Shown here: positions 1 to 14,040 of the stretch, piece by piece
How the letters are laid out: each line of letters opens with the position of its first letter
How positions within the stretch are numbered: position 1 is the stretch's first letter
Origin: Erpobdella octoculata
Lineage: Eukaryota; Annelida; Clitellata; Hirudinida; Erpobdellidae
Direction of reading: 5' to 3'
Length of the DNA stretch: 64,000 bases
NCBI GenBank assembly: GCA_963978895.1
Contig: OZ022238.1
Span: 10,164,590-10,228,589, forward strand
Notes under the pieces: model-generated
Seen by the model: only the letters and a program-made list of their open reading frames with translations
Database searches by the model: none
What the model was told of the DNA's origin: nothing
Program-made: the position numbers and the translations under genes

Positions 1-821
1 GGCAATTTGACACGTTGGTTTTCGGGCACAGTATGACATCTTTCCTGTGCTTTCAACAGGTAATGTATCTAAAATGAAAAAAATTGTATATAATGAAAAT
101 AATTTTTATAAAATAAAATTAAAAGAAAATTTCTTAATAAATATCTCACTGACCCATGGACTGTCTGATGCAACATATTTGAGTCTTTCTGGAACCCTCT
201 TTTTCATTTTGGTTGTATCATCTAATTCTTTTTTTCTTTGCCTATTTCATTAATGAAAATAGATAATTAATTATAAATGTATTCAAAAAATCACATGTAA
301 TTGTAAATAAACTTACAGTGTTACACATTTCCGATCGATAATCTAGCAGATTCTAGCACAATAGTGTGATCGATTTGGTTTTAAAGTTGTATCACCCAAA
401 CATATTACCATACCAATCTAACTTATTAAAAAAAATTTTTAAATAAATGAAGAAAAATTACAATTATAATAATAATGATAACATATTTTAATGGAAATTT
501 TATTTTCTATAAAAAACAAACATTCTGAGCAAAAAAAACTAACTCCAACACTTTAAGACCCTTTGAGTCAGTGATCGAGGCTTGAAATTCTGTGTCAGAT
601 GCATTTGGATGTTTCAAGGTGGCATAACTGGAAAGAATTTTTATTATGTACAATTTATTGTGATAAGACATTTAAAATTATAATTGATGATATCATTGTC
701 ATTATGATTATGTGCTGTACACAAATTATGTCACAAATTTGACCAGGTTAGTTAAAAGAGTTAGTTAACCCTACGAGACACTCAACCTGAGCAATGCGTG
801 TAATCCTTGCTTACAGGAGCT
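1..821. other. AT-rich sequence, no gene recognised
   Basis: A 68-codon open frame at 47-253 has no motif or splice context. I see no conserved element up to the SINE-like block. Confidence 0.5.
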
Positions 822-887
822 AGTGGTGACGCCGTTGAGATTCGAACCGTCGATCAATAAGCCGACAGATGAGCGCTTTACCACCAC

Positions 888-891
<4 letters not shown>
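822..891 (-). repeat. tRNA-derived SINE fragment next to an (AT)n tract
   Basis: On the minus strand, GGCAGTGGTGGTAAAGCGCT is A-box-like and GGTTCGAATC is a perfect B box. The arms do not form an acceptor stem, so this is a SINE head rather than a tRNA gene. (AT)n 892-927 abuts it. Confidence 0.5.
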
Positions 892-2706
<1,815 letters not shown>

Positions 2707-2710
<4 letters not shown>

Positions 2711-3227
2711 GTTATGAAAATTTCAATTTTTCAGTTACAGTTCTTTATTTCAGTTACAATTACATTTTCAGTTATAGTTCATTAACTAGCATGAGCAAGA
2801 CAATAAGTTATGGTTATTGCATAGCCAAATTCAAATTCTATTTGTATAACAAAGTTTAAAAAAGATATAAAGCAAAGATATCTTGTAGTTATATAAAGAT
2901 ATCCTTGATTTTTGACAAACTTTCAACAAATCTGCTATTTATTTTTACCTTTACCTACCCAGTGATATGGCTTTGGTTCAATCCACCAGGGGCTGGCTGG
3001 CCAAACGCTACTTTCCTCTCCCACAACATTAACGGGGATCGGCAAAAAAGAGCAAAGGAAAAATAGAAAATAAAAGAAAGATAAAGATATATAGAAAAGA
3101 AAAGAGATTGAGATAGAGAGATATAGAAAGAAATAAAAAAATAAAAAAAGATAGATATAAGGAAGGAGTGAGAAATACAAATAGAGAGGGGATGGGGATG
3201 GAGAAAGAAAGCAAGGGAGAGAGACAG
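2707..3227. other. Unassigned sequence with a purine-rich tract
   Basis: Positions 3045-3232 are almost pure A/G on the plus strand (aaagaaagataaag-type repeats). The pyrimidine-strand open frames here are low-complexity artefacts. Confidence 0.5.
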
Positions 3228-3228
3228 G

Positions 3229-4090
3229 GGCGTCATTTCAGCAAAACCTTAGGGGGCAAAAAGTTTATCAAACCCACCGATTCCAAAATTTTATTTTCAT
3301 AATGTTATATTTTCTTCGCAAATAGCTCATAACTGGGGGGAGGGGTAGTTGTAGATATTTTTCAGAAAAAAATTTTAAAACCTTAACACTTTTTTCATAA
3401 AAAAAAAACTGAGGATTGAAAGTGGAAGTAATTTATGGTGGGGTATGGACCCTCGTCGTGAGACCTCGTTTCTATCTTCTCAACAGCTTAAAAACTTTTT
3501 ATTAATTTATCATTGTTTTTTTACACTGACATATACATATTTGTAATATATTTTTTAGTAAAATAAGTTAGTATACAGTTAGGGGACGTCCATAAATTAC
3601 GTAAGGTACGTTTTCACTTTTTTTCGTTCCCTTCCCCGCCCGTTGTACAATTTTGTAAAAATTTGTACCACCCTGAATTTACGTAAGGTTTATCAATACC
3701 CCCATTCAACAAAAATATGCAAAATAAGGATGATTAATGTCTGTATTGCAAAGTTTATAATAAACAAAAAAGAATGTAAAAACGTTCTATTCACTCAGTT
3801 TATTATTATATAAAAAACCACAACTTTAGCCAGTTTGTTTACTTTTTGACAGCAGCATTAGATACTAACAGAGCCATCTGTGGTCAGCTTTAAAACTTAA
3901 AATCCTTCAACAACGATCTCTTAATTCCTTCTCAAAAATTTCTTGAGTAATTTGATTAAATAAAAAAAGAAAGAAAAATTTCAAAATTTAGACTTACGTA
4001 AGAAAACTTTAGATCCCTCCTCCCCCCATAAGAAACTGTAAGATTTTTTCTCACTCCCCTCCTCCTCCATTTCCCTTAGGCATAAAAATT
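3229..4090. mobile_element. Fragments of DNA transposon ends
   Basis: CAGGGGCGTCATTTCAGC at 3229 is a hAT-type end and resembles CAGTGGCGTCAATTGC near 63635. At 3581 AGGGGACGTCCATAAATTAC begins another element type, with acgtaag motifs recurring at 3680 and 3995. I could not pair the ends. Confidence 0.3.
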
Positions 4091-5330
4091 TATATTAGTA
4101 AAGCATACGGAGAAATTTTTTGATTCAGAGAATATTGACAAAAGTCAGAAAATGAATTTTACACTGTTCATGAATTAGCAGCAACAATGAAAGCAGTTGC
4201 TGATGAAAAACTAGCAATTCCACAACAGAGATAGAGATAGATCCTTAAAGTTCTATATGAGGCGCTCTTTAAATATTAACATTTAATGATTGATTGAAAA
4301 AATGTCGAAAGCACAACACCTTAAGAATACTGCAAGAGGGTTATCTTTATTTATTTCATGGGCAAAATGGTAAACTGTATGAAAGACAGGTTACCCCCCC
4401 CCCCCCCCAAATTGAAGGTTCGTTTTTCCTGCACTTTTTTTTAATTTTTCAAAACTTTCAAATGTTCACAGGAATTGCATGAGGCATATTTTGAGGCAGA
4501 TGAATTATCACCTGCTGTTTTTTTTACCAAGTATTAAAAGTATGTAGTTATGTGGCGGTATCATTTTTCTAAAGAAATTCAATGTTTTAAAAAACTACTG
4601 TGAACATTATAAAACGCATGTAAACATTTGTCAATATAATAATAGCAATAATGGGAGATTTTTAATCAGAGTCAAGTTCCAAATCATGCCCTATCAAAGA
4701 TATTTTGCGAAACAAGTCATGCATGTGAAAGTTTTTCCGAACATTTACTTCTGCTTTCACCTGTTACAAGTGATAGTGTAAAAATATGAGTTCAGATTTT
4801 ACATTTGTTAAAGTCAATCACAAAATTTCAGTGGGCGAAGACAGGCTGAATGATTGTTTTTATTCTATTGTTTGTGCACAAAGACATTAAACTCAATTAG
4901 AAGAATATCTCTTTCGCAAAGTGTCCAAGAAGGGAGTTGTTTTTTAAATACTTTTTGGAAAATTAAAATTTTAGCATAACAATCATTTTCTAACTAATTG
5001 TAGCAATATTTATTGAACTGCTTGCTTAGCTTGTGTCAGTGGATTTTATTTGTTTTGCAAAACTTTTACACTCTTAAAGTTAAAATGACCTGTTATGAAG
5101 GTGGAGTTGCTTTAGAACAGAGTCTGTGTTTTAGTGAATCAACAATTTAAATGTCAACGACATTCACTCGCTCTTAGTTTGTGGTCTTGAAGTCGATAGA
5201 GACATTAAAAATTATCAAAATTGAAATACTTCTATTTCATTTCTTTTTTTAAATGTTTTGTATAATTATTGGGTAGTCTTGACATATTCCACCAAACCCA
5301 TTCATTGCATTCAACTGACACGTGCCTGAA
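4091..5330. other. AT-rich sequence without recognised features
   Basis: Contains a poly-C run near 4395-4408 and only short open frames. No domain or repeat signature was recognised. Confidence 0.4.
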
Positions 5331-6650
5331 GTTAGCTCAGTGAGCCAAGTCGCTGGTATCTAACACGGGAAAATAAAAGTTCGTGCATTTGTGCCTAATA
5401 TATATCAAAAAATTCTATATTTTATTTAAAAATTAATGGTATACATTATTTTAAAATGCACGATAAATTGACCGAGTTATTAAACAAAAACAAACGAGCT
5501 TAGTTTCGGCCGCTCAGTGAGCCAATTAACACGGAAAAATAAAAGTTCGTGCATTCGTGCCTAATATATATAAAAAAATTATATATTTTATTTAAAAATT
5601 AATGGTATAAATTATTTTAAAATGCACAATAAATTGAGCAAATTATTAAACAAAAACAAACGAGCTTAGTTTCGGCCGCTCTGTGAGCCAATTAACACGG
5701 AAAATAAAAGTTCGTGCATTTGTGCCTAATATATATCAAACAATTCTATACTTTATAACAACTCCGCCTCGCTAATTGCGAGCCAGTCCCAAGCCTGGAG
5801 AAAGGAGGAGGGAAAAGTTATGATCCACAACAGGAAGTACTTAGCTGTTTCCTACATACAGACATTTCAGTCTTAAAACACATGGTGTAAAGGACTATAA
5901 ACTATTATAAAAAAAAAAAAATACTTTATAACAAAATTAATGGTATAAATTATTTTAAAATGCACGATAAATTGACCCAGTTATTAAACAAAAACCAATA
6001 AGCTTAGTTTCGGTCGCTCAATGAGCCAATTAACACGGGAAAATCAAAGTTCGTGGATGTTTGCCTAAAATATATCAAAAGATTATATATTTTATAAAAA
6101 AATTAATGGTATAAATTATTTTAAAATGCACGATAAATTGACCGAGTTATTAAACAAAAACAAACGAGCTTAGTTTCGGCCGCTCAGTGAGCCACTTAAC
6201 CCGGGAAAATAAAAGTTCGTGCATTTGTGTCTAATATATCTCAAAAAATTCTATATTTTATAACAAAATTAATGGTATAAAATATTTTAAAATGCACGAT
6301 AAATTGACCCAGTTATTAAACAAAAACTAGTTAGCTTAGTTTCGGCCGCTCAGTGAGCCAATTAACACGGGAAAATAAAAGTTCGTGCATTTGTGCCTAA
6401 AATATATCAAAAGATTATATATTTTATAAAAAAATTAATGGTATAAATTATTTTAAAATGCACGATAAATTGACCGAGTTATTAGACAAAATCCAATAAG
6501 CTTAGTTTCGGTCGCTCAATGAGCCAATTAACACGGGAAAATCAAAGTTCGCGGAGGTTTGCCTAATATGTATCATGAAATTATAAATTTTATCATAAAA
6601 TTAATAGTATAAATTATTTCAATATGCACAATGAATTAACCGATGCATGT
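5330..6650. repeat. Satellite-like tandem array, ~167-bp unit
   Basis: The phrase gtgagccaattaacacggg recurs near 5340, 5516, 5686, 6021, 6188, 6353 and 6519. Spacing is 165-177 bp, except for one 335-bp step explained by the retroposon at 5761. Each unit also has gttcgtgcatttgtgcctaa and aaatgcacgataaattgacc. The last copy is more diverged. Confidence 0.85.
5761..5920 (+). mobile_element. Short retroposon (SINE-like) inserted in the satellite
   Basis: A 160-bp insert begins ACTCCGCCTCGC and ends in a poly(A) run. It is flanked by perfect 13-bp direct repeats ATACTTTATAACA (5748-5760 and 5921-5933), the hallmark of LINE-driven retroposition. It carries aagtacttagctgtttcc and ggactataaactattata. 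A 5'-truncated antisense copy lies at 47898-47940. No clear A and B boxes, so the source RNA is unknown. Confidence 0.8.
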
Positions 6651-6742
6651 TCGATTTTTCTCAACTGGTTGAGAAACTCACGCTCTGATTGGATAATTGG
6701 TTTGCTTACTCTTATTTTAACATTTTAACAAATAGAAATTAC

Positions 6743-7510
6743 CAGTGATGGGTTTTAACTACTTTAAAAGTAGTTAACTACTTTATTTAACTACTCATAA
6801 AAAAGTTGTTAGTAACTATTTCCTAACTACTTTTAACAGCAGTAGTTATTAACTACCTCTTAACTACTGTCTAGTAGTTAACTACTTTTTAACATTAACC
6901 AAAAAACCTTTAAACATTTGCAATTAAATACAAGTTAAATAAATCTTATTTGTCAAACTTTTGGTTCATTTCATTTATGTATGCCAACAAACTTTCTTTG
7001 ATCAAATATTTTTTGTTCGTGATTCAAAAAATTTAATTTAAATTGTGGAATTATCGCTGTTGCTAAAAGATATTCTTCATTTTCCAAAACAGGACCAAAT
7101 CGTTTTTCTATACCTTGAGATAGTGCTTGTAAAAGAGCATTGATGGTTTTATCTGAATATGATGTTATTTTTTTAATCCTATAATGGTTTGAATAATGTG
7201 ACCAATGTGTGACTTTTCACTTTAGAAAATATCCATTGCGGTGACTATTGGATTTCTTTAAATGCAACTTGCCCTAACTTCTTCTGACAATCACAAACAT
7301 TATTGAAAGCTATATTAACAATCCTTTCAACCGAATAGAATTTTGAGCACCACCGTGTAACATTTGGCTTTATAAATGTTGAACCACTAATGTCCTGTAC
7401 ATCCTCAGCATTTTTTACATTGCGATGAATGAAGTTTGATAACGATACAACTTTTGCCATTGATCTATCATAAAGTTGTTTGGATTTCAAATTATCCCTT
7501 ACAAACACTT
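6743..7510 (-). pseudogene. hAT transposon remnant with transposase fragment
   Basis: The left end CAGTGATGGGTTTTAACTAC is followed by tagttaac-rich subterminal sequence. Minus-strand codons at 7245-7508 contain FIKPNVTRWCSKFYSVERIV, which matches the hAT transposase core around N-x-TRWNS-K/YS. Only this fragment remains; no right end was found. Confidence 0.6.
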
Positions 7511-7531
7511 GCCACGAAATTTAAGATATAA

Positions 7532-7636
7532 CTAGAAGTAGCCCGTCAAAAATGACCGTTTTTGTGATTTTTATCGAACTATCAGATTTCTATATATACA
7601 AATGAATGTTTGTATATATGTATGTATGTATATAGG
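7532..7636 (-). mobile_element. Helitron-like 3' end, second family
   Basis: On the minus strand the block ends TTGACGGGCTACTTCTAG before T. A second copy (ACGGGGTATTTCTAG) lies at 47777-47832. Both share the atcagat segment and an AT-rich interior. Confidence 0.4.
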
Positions 7637-8453
7637 CAGTGATGGGCACTTTAACTACTGTAGTTGTAACTACTGTAGTTATAACTACATTTATAGTAGT
7701 TACATGGTAGTTATAACTACTTTTGTTTTTGAGTAGTTGCCATGTAGTTATAACTACTTTTATGATCTAGTTTGGTAGTTATAACTAGTCTAACTACTTT
7801 GACTTTGCGCTGTAACAAAATTATTAAAAAGCCAGATAATTTAAAAATATAATCTAAAGCATCGAATGTTCAATCACTGAAGGATTATCCATTTGGAGAA
7901 TGAGCTTTCATAAAAGCCAATTCTACTCTTCCAAGCATGGCTGGTATGATTTTGACACCTCGAAGGTGCAAAATGAGTGACACTTTATTTGACCGTATGG
8001 TTTTTCTGAAAAGCCGTTCCAGTTTTAACAAATTTTGAACTTTGTCATTCAACCTTTATGTATCAATAAACACTTTGTTTTTCTAAAATTTGCTTAAAAA
8101 TACTTTGTTTTTATTATATTTGTTTAAAAATACTTTGTTTTTATTATATTTGCTTAAAAATACTTTGTTTTTATTATATTTAGTTAACAATCATTATTAT
8201 TCTTTAAAAAAAATTTATTAAATGCAAATTTATTTTTTGTTGTTGTGTTTTTATATCTTACAGTACATGTTTTATAAATATACGAGTAGTTAAAAAGTAG
8301 TTGGAAAGTAGTTAACTACTTTAGTAGTAGTTAACAAACTAGTTATAACTACCTCTCTTCTAAAGTAGTTAACATGTAGTTATAACTACTTCTGTCATGA
8401 GGTAGTTGGCATGTAGTTGTAACTACAATTGAAGTAGTTGGTGCCCATCACTG
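7637..8453. mobile_element. Non-autonomous hAT element with CAGTGATGGGCAC ends
   Basis: 13-bp perfect terminal inverted repeats CAGTGATGGGCAC at both ends. Subterminal sequence is built from the palindrome GTAGTTATAACTAC. The interior holds a ~30-bp tandem repeat (tactttgtttttattatatt, 8065-8190). Flanking 8-mers do not match, so the target duplication has decayed or the ends were exchanged. Confidence 0.75.
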
Positions 8454-8995
8454 ATTAGTAATAATATGCTTCAAAAGTAATAAGAATATATTCCAAATAA
8501 TAAACTTTATCACGACAAATTGTTTTTCAGTTAATATTCAGTTTATTCTTGCTTTCCAGTTACAGTTTTGAGTTCATTTCGAGTCCACTTAATCAGACTT
8601 TTGAGTTAATTTGGAATTTCAGTTACAGTTAACTGGAACTTCACTGGCTGGATCTTGACTCTAATGTTTGAGTTTCAATTCAAAAATGGAAATTGAATGC
8701 ACTTTCCTTTCTCTAATGGATTTTTAACTCAGATTAGGCTAGATATTGCTAATTAAATTTAGTTTAATATAATAAACTGAGAAGCTAATATAATGCTCTA
8801 AGTGTTTCAGGCTGGGCTGTAATGAATATATTTTGTTTGTTACATTACTCTGATACTATTGTCAGTACTTGTTCACTTAACGAATTACAATTTCTACTGT
8901 GGACTTTTAATTTAATTACTTTTCTGGCTTACTTTGTAATGAGTTTCTTTTACTGTAAAAGTTTTACAAAAACATAAAAATTGTCTCTAGAGACA
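8454..8995. other. Intergenic sequence
   Basis: No gene or repeat recognised. Confidence 0.4.
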
Positions 8996-8999
8996 ATGG

Positions 9000-9590
9000 A
9001 GTTTACACCTGTCTCTACCCCACGACACTGTTTTTACTGTGGCTGAATAAGCCAATACTGGAGCCGTAGTTTCTTTCACATTTTCCACAGATGTACCCAG
9101 CGGCAGAGACCACGAGTGAAATGGCGGCAGCCCTTGCCCTCTGCTGCCGCGAACCTTCTTCTCTTCACACCGGATCCCATTCCGAATCTCTCTCCTCCTC
9201 GGCCTGTTTGACGTCGGTTTCGACTGCTTCACGCCAGCAAAAGCAGTCAGAAGTTGCGGCCTCAAGATCAGCTGCATGACCTCAGATCCCTCTTGCAACC
9301 CAGGAGGGGTCTCCGGCTGGACGCGTTCCTTTGGCTAGTTCACCATAGATGATATCCTTTTGGATGCGACCATCAACGATCTTGCAAACGTGTCCTAACC
9401 AGCGCAGATGTCTCTGAGAAAAGGTAACAAACACGTCTACATTGGAGACATGTTCCCGCCAGGTGATGTTGCGTAAATGTAAGACGTTTAGTCTCCGCTC
9501 TTGATGAGTGTGCAGGGTCCTAATCTCGTTGCCATATAGCAAAGTGCCCGGCATACTTCCATCCTTGTCCCTCTCCATCTCATCGTATTA
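9000..9590 (-). pseudogene. LINE ORF2 C-terminal fragment
   Basis: Minus-strand codons include LLYGNEIRTLHTHQERRLNV, FSQRHLRWLGHVCKI and a terminal zinc-finger-like CGKCERNYGSSIGLFSHSK reached by a frame change. This order (YGSE-W, RLRWLGHV, CxxC...H) is the C-terminus of several non-LTR retrotransposon polymerases. It is broken by frameshifts and the reverse transcriptase core is absent. Confidence 0.7.
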
Positions 9591-10224
9591 TCGAGTAAGT
9601 GCTTAACCATATACCTACAACGTATTCACGTAACGTATTGTCTTTTAACAAATGCGTATGTACACAGAATTTAAAATATATCATAATCATCAAAATGAAT
9701 TTCCTGTCAGAAACTCGCTTTACACTGGATCCGACATTTACTTCACAGAATCTGTTACACCACATCAAAACTATCTTTCAAGTGCGTAAGACTTTGCTCC
9801 ATCAGGCTGTTTGAAGCAGGGGCAGTCAGAAGAACATTTAATAATTAATATCATATAGTACCACTCCCTGTAAAATCAACCAAAATCATAATCACGCTAA
9901 AAAATGTAACAATGATGAAACTGCATGTGGCCATCAAAAACACTAGACAATAAACCTACATTTTAACAAATATGGAGTGACTCCCTCCAACTTGAACCAA
10001 TCAATGCCTCCACAGTTCAATCAATTTGACATGATATCACTTATATACATACCAGTGATGCTGAATCAAATTACATATTTAGTAATCTAGTTAAGAGCAG
10101 ACGAACTGGTTCGAATTAAGTTGAAAATAAAATAAAAATGCCAAGATCCATTTGCAAGTGAAGATATCTTAGTAATTGGAACAGGTATTTGAGAGACTAC
10201 AACAACTGGAAAACTTTTTATACG
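9591..10224. other. Intergenic sequence 3' of NAP1
   Basis: Nothing recognised beyond short open frames. Confidence 0.4.
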
Positions 10225-10230
10225 TTTATT
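10225..10230 (-). terminator. NAP1 poly(A) signal AATAAA
   Basis: Canonical AATAAA on the minus strand about 125 nt beyond the NAP1 TAA. It is the first such hexamer downstream of the stop that I found, so it is the likely cleavage signal. Confidence 0.5.
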
Positions 10231-10353
10231 CAAAGTATAAAAAGACATAAAATCAAGTGTCAGTCAATGTAAAAACTAGACGAAGGCTAAACGGGTGATA
10301 AATAATAAAATAACAGATAAGTCATCATGCAACAGACTACTCAAAGCCTCCTT

Positions 10354-13300
10354 TTACTGTTGTTTACATTCACCAACGTTCTTGTCACCCTAAAAAAGTA
10401 ATAAATTTTTTTAAATATACATTTGTCAATAATGTTAAAAACAATCAATAAAATTACCCCAGCTGGCTTGTAGTCGGGATCGTTATCCTCATCATCTTCA
10501 TCTTCTCCATACTGAAATTTCAAAAGGAAAATAAGAAACTTAAACCAGAACACAAAAAATCAATCCTCCACTCAAACTCACCTCATCTTCATCCTCGTCA
10601 TATTCATCACCATCTTCTTCCTGAGCCTCTCCAGTGAAATATAAGACTGCTTTAGGAATGATATTGCTCTGGAAAAGCTGACCGATTTCAAAGTCCATGA
10701 CTAAAGCTGATTCTTTAACAGCCTAAAAATTAAGATTGGGTCATGTTATATAAAAGCACAATCAGAACAACAAAAGTTCTAATGATAAACAAAAATAAAA
10801 GATTTATATGTAAATGTTTGCTTACCCTTTCACCTTCACTCATTTCATCTTTTTCGTCTTTTGGAGATGATTGATTGCAAAACAAACAAAAAATTATTAA
10901 ATAAATGAAAATTTATTATTCCATTTCAATTGATCACTTACTAAGCGGCTCCGGAGGACTGAAGAAATCGAGGAAAGACACGAACGGCCCATCTTTTTCA
11001 CCTTCTTTTTCTTTTCTTTTCGCTGCTCTTTCAGCTTCTTCGGTGCTATTCTTCCAGTTGATCTTACAACTGTTAATTGAAAATCAAGACATTCATGCAG
11101 ATAATGTTAATATTCAGATTAGCATACTTCAAGCAAAGATGACCAATTTTCAACATTGAGTGTAATTGATTTTTAATTAATTAACACGCTTAATTGAGTG
11201 AATTGTTAGTCAGAAGAGCTAATTCTAAAATAAATGCTAAAAATAATTAGACTAATTAAACTAGATGAGTGGTTTCCATAGTTAGCCATGAAGTTAAATT
11301 AGAGGTTACTTACCCTTCTGACTTAACAATCTCTGGACCATCGTACTGCATTGGAAACTTGACATCTGGTTTGCATCTCATGAAGTATTTCTTTGTCAGG
11401 ACTTTGTTTTCGAACAGATCGTTTTCCGCAAATTCAAAGTGGAGCTCAAAGTTCTACAACACATACAATCGTCATGTTGAGCATTTATATGATTTTTCAT
11501 AAAATTATATTATTTTTGTCATAAATCAAAAATAACCTACCATGTCGTCTGGTGTGTCTGAATAAACAACCCTGATGTCAATGAGTTTCTTCAAAATTTC
11601 TTCATCTTCTTCCTATAAAGCATTATATTTATAATGGTCAACTGAATCGATAAACAAACCAAGCAATGAACAAACGAATGCTAACATGAATCAAAGAATC
11701 GCAAAGTGGAACACTTTTCATAATGGTGAACCAAAACTCAGGAATTCCTTGTGTGTTCTCATCTGCAATATAATAATAAAATAACTGAAGGGCTATAAGC
11801 CACAGAAACAATAAAGCTTGGATTATGCAGGCTAGACGTCAGAAGGTCACGGAAATCACATAAACAAGAAAAGTAGCTACAGTGTTTGTGTGCTAGCACT
11901 GTTACAACAAGACATGAATACATGTTCATAGCATACCAAATTTGTGCTCTTTCTTATCATCTTTTTTAATTTCATCAGTTGGGTCGTTGGGCTTCTGAAA
12001 TTTAAAATAAACTGATATGAAAAAAATATTCACCAATAATTAAAACTATAACAAGTAGTAGTTGACATGTGCACATTTGTGTACACTGCTAACCAGATAT
12101 GTATTTCATGTATTCTGAATGTAACTTACATCAGGCTGCCCATCAACAGCTGTTCCTTCTTCCTTTTCATCTTCATCTTCTTCATCACTCTTCCATTCAC
12201 ATTCTGAATCTGTTGGTTCTGTGATGGCATTGACAATATTGGATCTCTGTATGAGTAGTTGTAAAATAAAATTACTTTATTTCTAAAAAGACTTGAATTT
12301 TTCTAAAAAAAAAAAATTGTCAAGCATGTTTATCTCCTCTAGGAAATGTTCAATGTAGATTTAAAACAGTTTGTAGTGCACAACAAACCTTTTCAAAAAA
12401 TGGTTGGTACAGCTTGGCGTATTTACCCTCCAGCATGTGAACTTCTTCATAAAACTGTGACTCGATATTGAAAATATCTAACTGATTTTTTTTCAGAGCT
12501 TTGATTCTCCTTTGTACTGATTTTGGCAAACTAAAAATGTATATGTAACCATCCATTCAATTCTATGTTTAAGAAATAATATTTGAAAAAATATCAAACA
12601 TTGCAAAAAAAACTTAGGACAAGATAAGATCAATAGATCAACAGTATTGATAATGTCCTTCATGCATTGCTATGCCATTCATCCAATCGTAATGAAATTT
12701 TCAAACAACCTTGAGAGTCAATAGAGGAAGGTTTTGTGAAAAAAATTAGAATTGTCACACAATGACTGGAGTGATAGAGCGAGCAAAAACAGGAGCAAAC
12801 GGGAAATAGAAAATGAGCGGGATTGGGAACGCAGGCAGTAACAGAAAAGCGCCCGGGGGCTAAAGACCTAAAGAGCAATCGGGAAAGCGACGGAAAACAG
12901 GAGAGCAGGCAGCAAAGCAACAGGAAACAGGACAGCAAGCGGGAACGGTAAAGCAGCCGGGAGCTTGAAAGCAAACAGGAGCGAGAAAAATGATAGAGAA
13001 ACCAACGCTGGGTACCCCCCTAGTGAATAATATTGTTAAGTATACCACTGCTTGTAAACAGTAATGCAAAAAAAAATACCTACCTGTCAATATACCCAGA
13101 CTTTTGACCCATCATGGAGTTCAGCTTTTTTCCAAAAGCAGCAAGAACATTTGGATCCGATAGAAGCTGGCCAGTAAGCTTGGTAACTACGTCGTTGTCT
13201 TTAAAAGTTATTAAATATATACATATCTTAAAAAAATAAAGGCAATCCAATGTCGCAAATTAATTTACTTACTAGCTTCGACAACTTTACTTTGATCGTC

Positions 13301-13433
13301 ACCGCTGAAAAAAATACGAAACAATTATGACAAACTATTCATACAGCTTTGTCAGTAATCTAATAAACATGATCAATCCAATTCCTAAAATAAAGATAAT
13401 TAAACATTCCAAAACATCTTACTTTTCAGCCAT
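10354..13433 (-). CDS. NAP1L: Nucleosome assembly protein 1 (NAP1-like), 14 exons, complete
   Basis: Histone chaperone that binds H2A-H2B, shuttles between cytoplasm and nucleus and assembles nucleosomes. Exons in transcript order: 13423-13433, 13273-13304, 13084-13198, 12389-12530, 12130-12246, 11937-11994, 11686-11762, 11541-11612, 11314-11453, 10942-11069, 10826-10857, 10582-10722, 10458-10511, 10354-10389. They sum to 1155 nt, exactly 384 codons plus stop, close to the ~390 aa of animal NAP1L1/4. Recognisable family blocks are GYIDSLPKSVQRRIKALK, QFYEEVHMLEGKYAKLYQP, GIPEFWFTIMKSV, NFELHFEFAENDLFENKVLT, FVSFLDFFSPPEP, NIIPKAVLYFTGEA and the acidic tail ending NDPDYKP. The last residues are ECKQQ, the conserved prenylation-type end of NAP1L1. 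All introns are GT-AG. The acceptor of the 32-nt exon 10826-10857 is the least certain boundary. I see no frameshift or stop. Intron 3 carries a Helitron-like insert. Confidence 0.95.
12660..13023 (+). mobile_element. Non-autonomous Helitron-like element, 5'-truncated, in NAP1 intron 3
   Basis: Starts with the family's conserved block (cattcatccaatcgtaatg, then ttgagagtcaatagaggaag). It continues through a GC-rich run of gggagcg/gaccggg repeats and ends CTGGGTACCCCCCTAG before TG. A GC-rich 3' end closing in CTAG before T is the Helitron 3' signature. It lies wholly between NAP1 exons 3 and 4 and does not touch the splice sites. The host gene is antisense to it. Confidence 0.6.
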
Positions 13434-13526
13434 CTTTCAAGTTGTTTTTTGATAATAGTCACAAGTAACGCGGCAAATTTGAGACGAGCGGCAAGAGGAC
13501 CGGAGTATCAACTAATAGGCTGCCCC

Positions 13527-13543
13527 ACGTGTGTATATATATG
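13527..13543 (-). promoter_or_regulatory. Candidate core promoter of the NAP1 gene
   Basis: About 100 bp upstream of the NAP1 start codon the minus strand reads ATATATATAC followed by a perfect E-box CACGTG. The stretch between it and the ATG is the most GC-rich part of the locus, as expected of a 5' UTR. The position suits a TATA-type promoter, but the start site is not visible, and AT runs are common here. Confidence 0.35.
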
Positions 13544-13761
13544 GTACTCCGCCACAAAAAACAAAAAGCTTTATTTTTATTTTTAACAAAGGTTTTGTAT
13601 AAAAAATTATATATATAAATGTTTTAAATAAAATAAAAACTAAAAAATTTATTTTAAAAAAACTCTATACAAAAAATATTTGTATTTAATTAAAAGATGA
13701 AAGCCTAACAGCAATCTTGTTTTCGTAGGTGGAAATTTTCTGATTAGTCGGAAGTAATGAG

Positions 13762-13762
<1 letters not shown>

Positions 13763-13827
<65 letters not shown>

Positions 13828-14040
13828 GTGCGTACTCAGGAAAAATGTGCTGAATACCAGCTCACAGCCTTCAGCTCCACGTTCAAGAAAGCCGCCCAAA
13901 AAGCTTCAGCACTCACACGCCGGCAGAGCCTCGTGAATTCACTCCTGAGGAACATTTTAAAAGAATTTAGGTGAGAACCGTACTGAATGGCCACTGTACT
14001 GAACGGCCACTGAGATTTTCTCATTTGTTAAATTATTTTT
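13763..14040. other. (AT)n tract and a solo end of the GGCCACT transposon family
   Basis: (AT)n at 13763-13825. From about 13973, GAGAACCGTACTGAATGGCC followed by ACTGTACTGAACGGCCACTG closely matches the inverted right end of the element at 41587-42943. Between them a 45-codon open stretch (EKCAEYQLTAFSSTFKKAAQ) is unidentified. Confidence 0.5.

Noticed and set aside
2935..3236. Hydrophobic Leu/Phe/Ser-rich minus-strand frames
   Set aside because: They mirror a plus-strand purine-rich low-complexity tract; no splice or motif support.
5330..6650. CRISPR-like regular repeats
   Set aside because: Repeat units are contiguous ~167-bp monomers without unique spacers, in a eukaryotic genome.
12660..13090. 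Cys/Leu-rich minus-strand frames between NAP1 exons
   Set aside because: They lie in the gggagcg-repeat Helitron-like insert; similar frames recur in each copy of the element.
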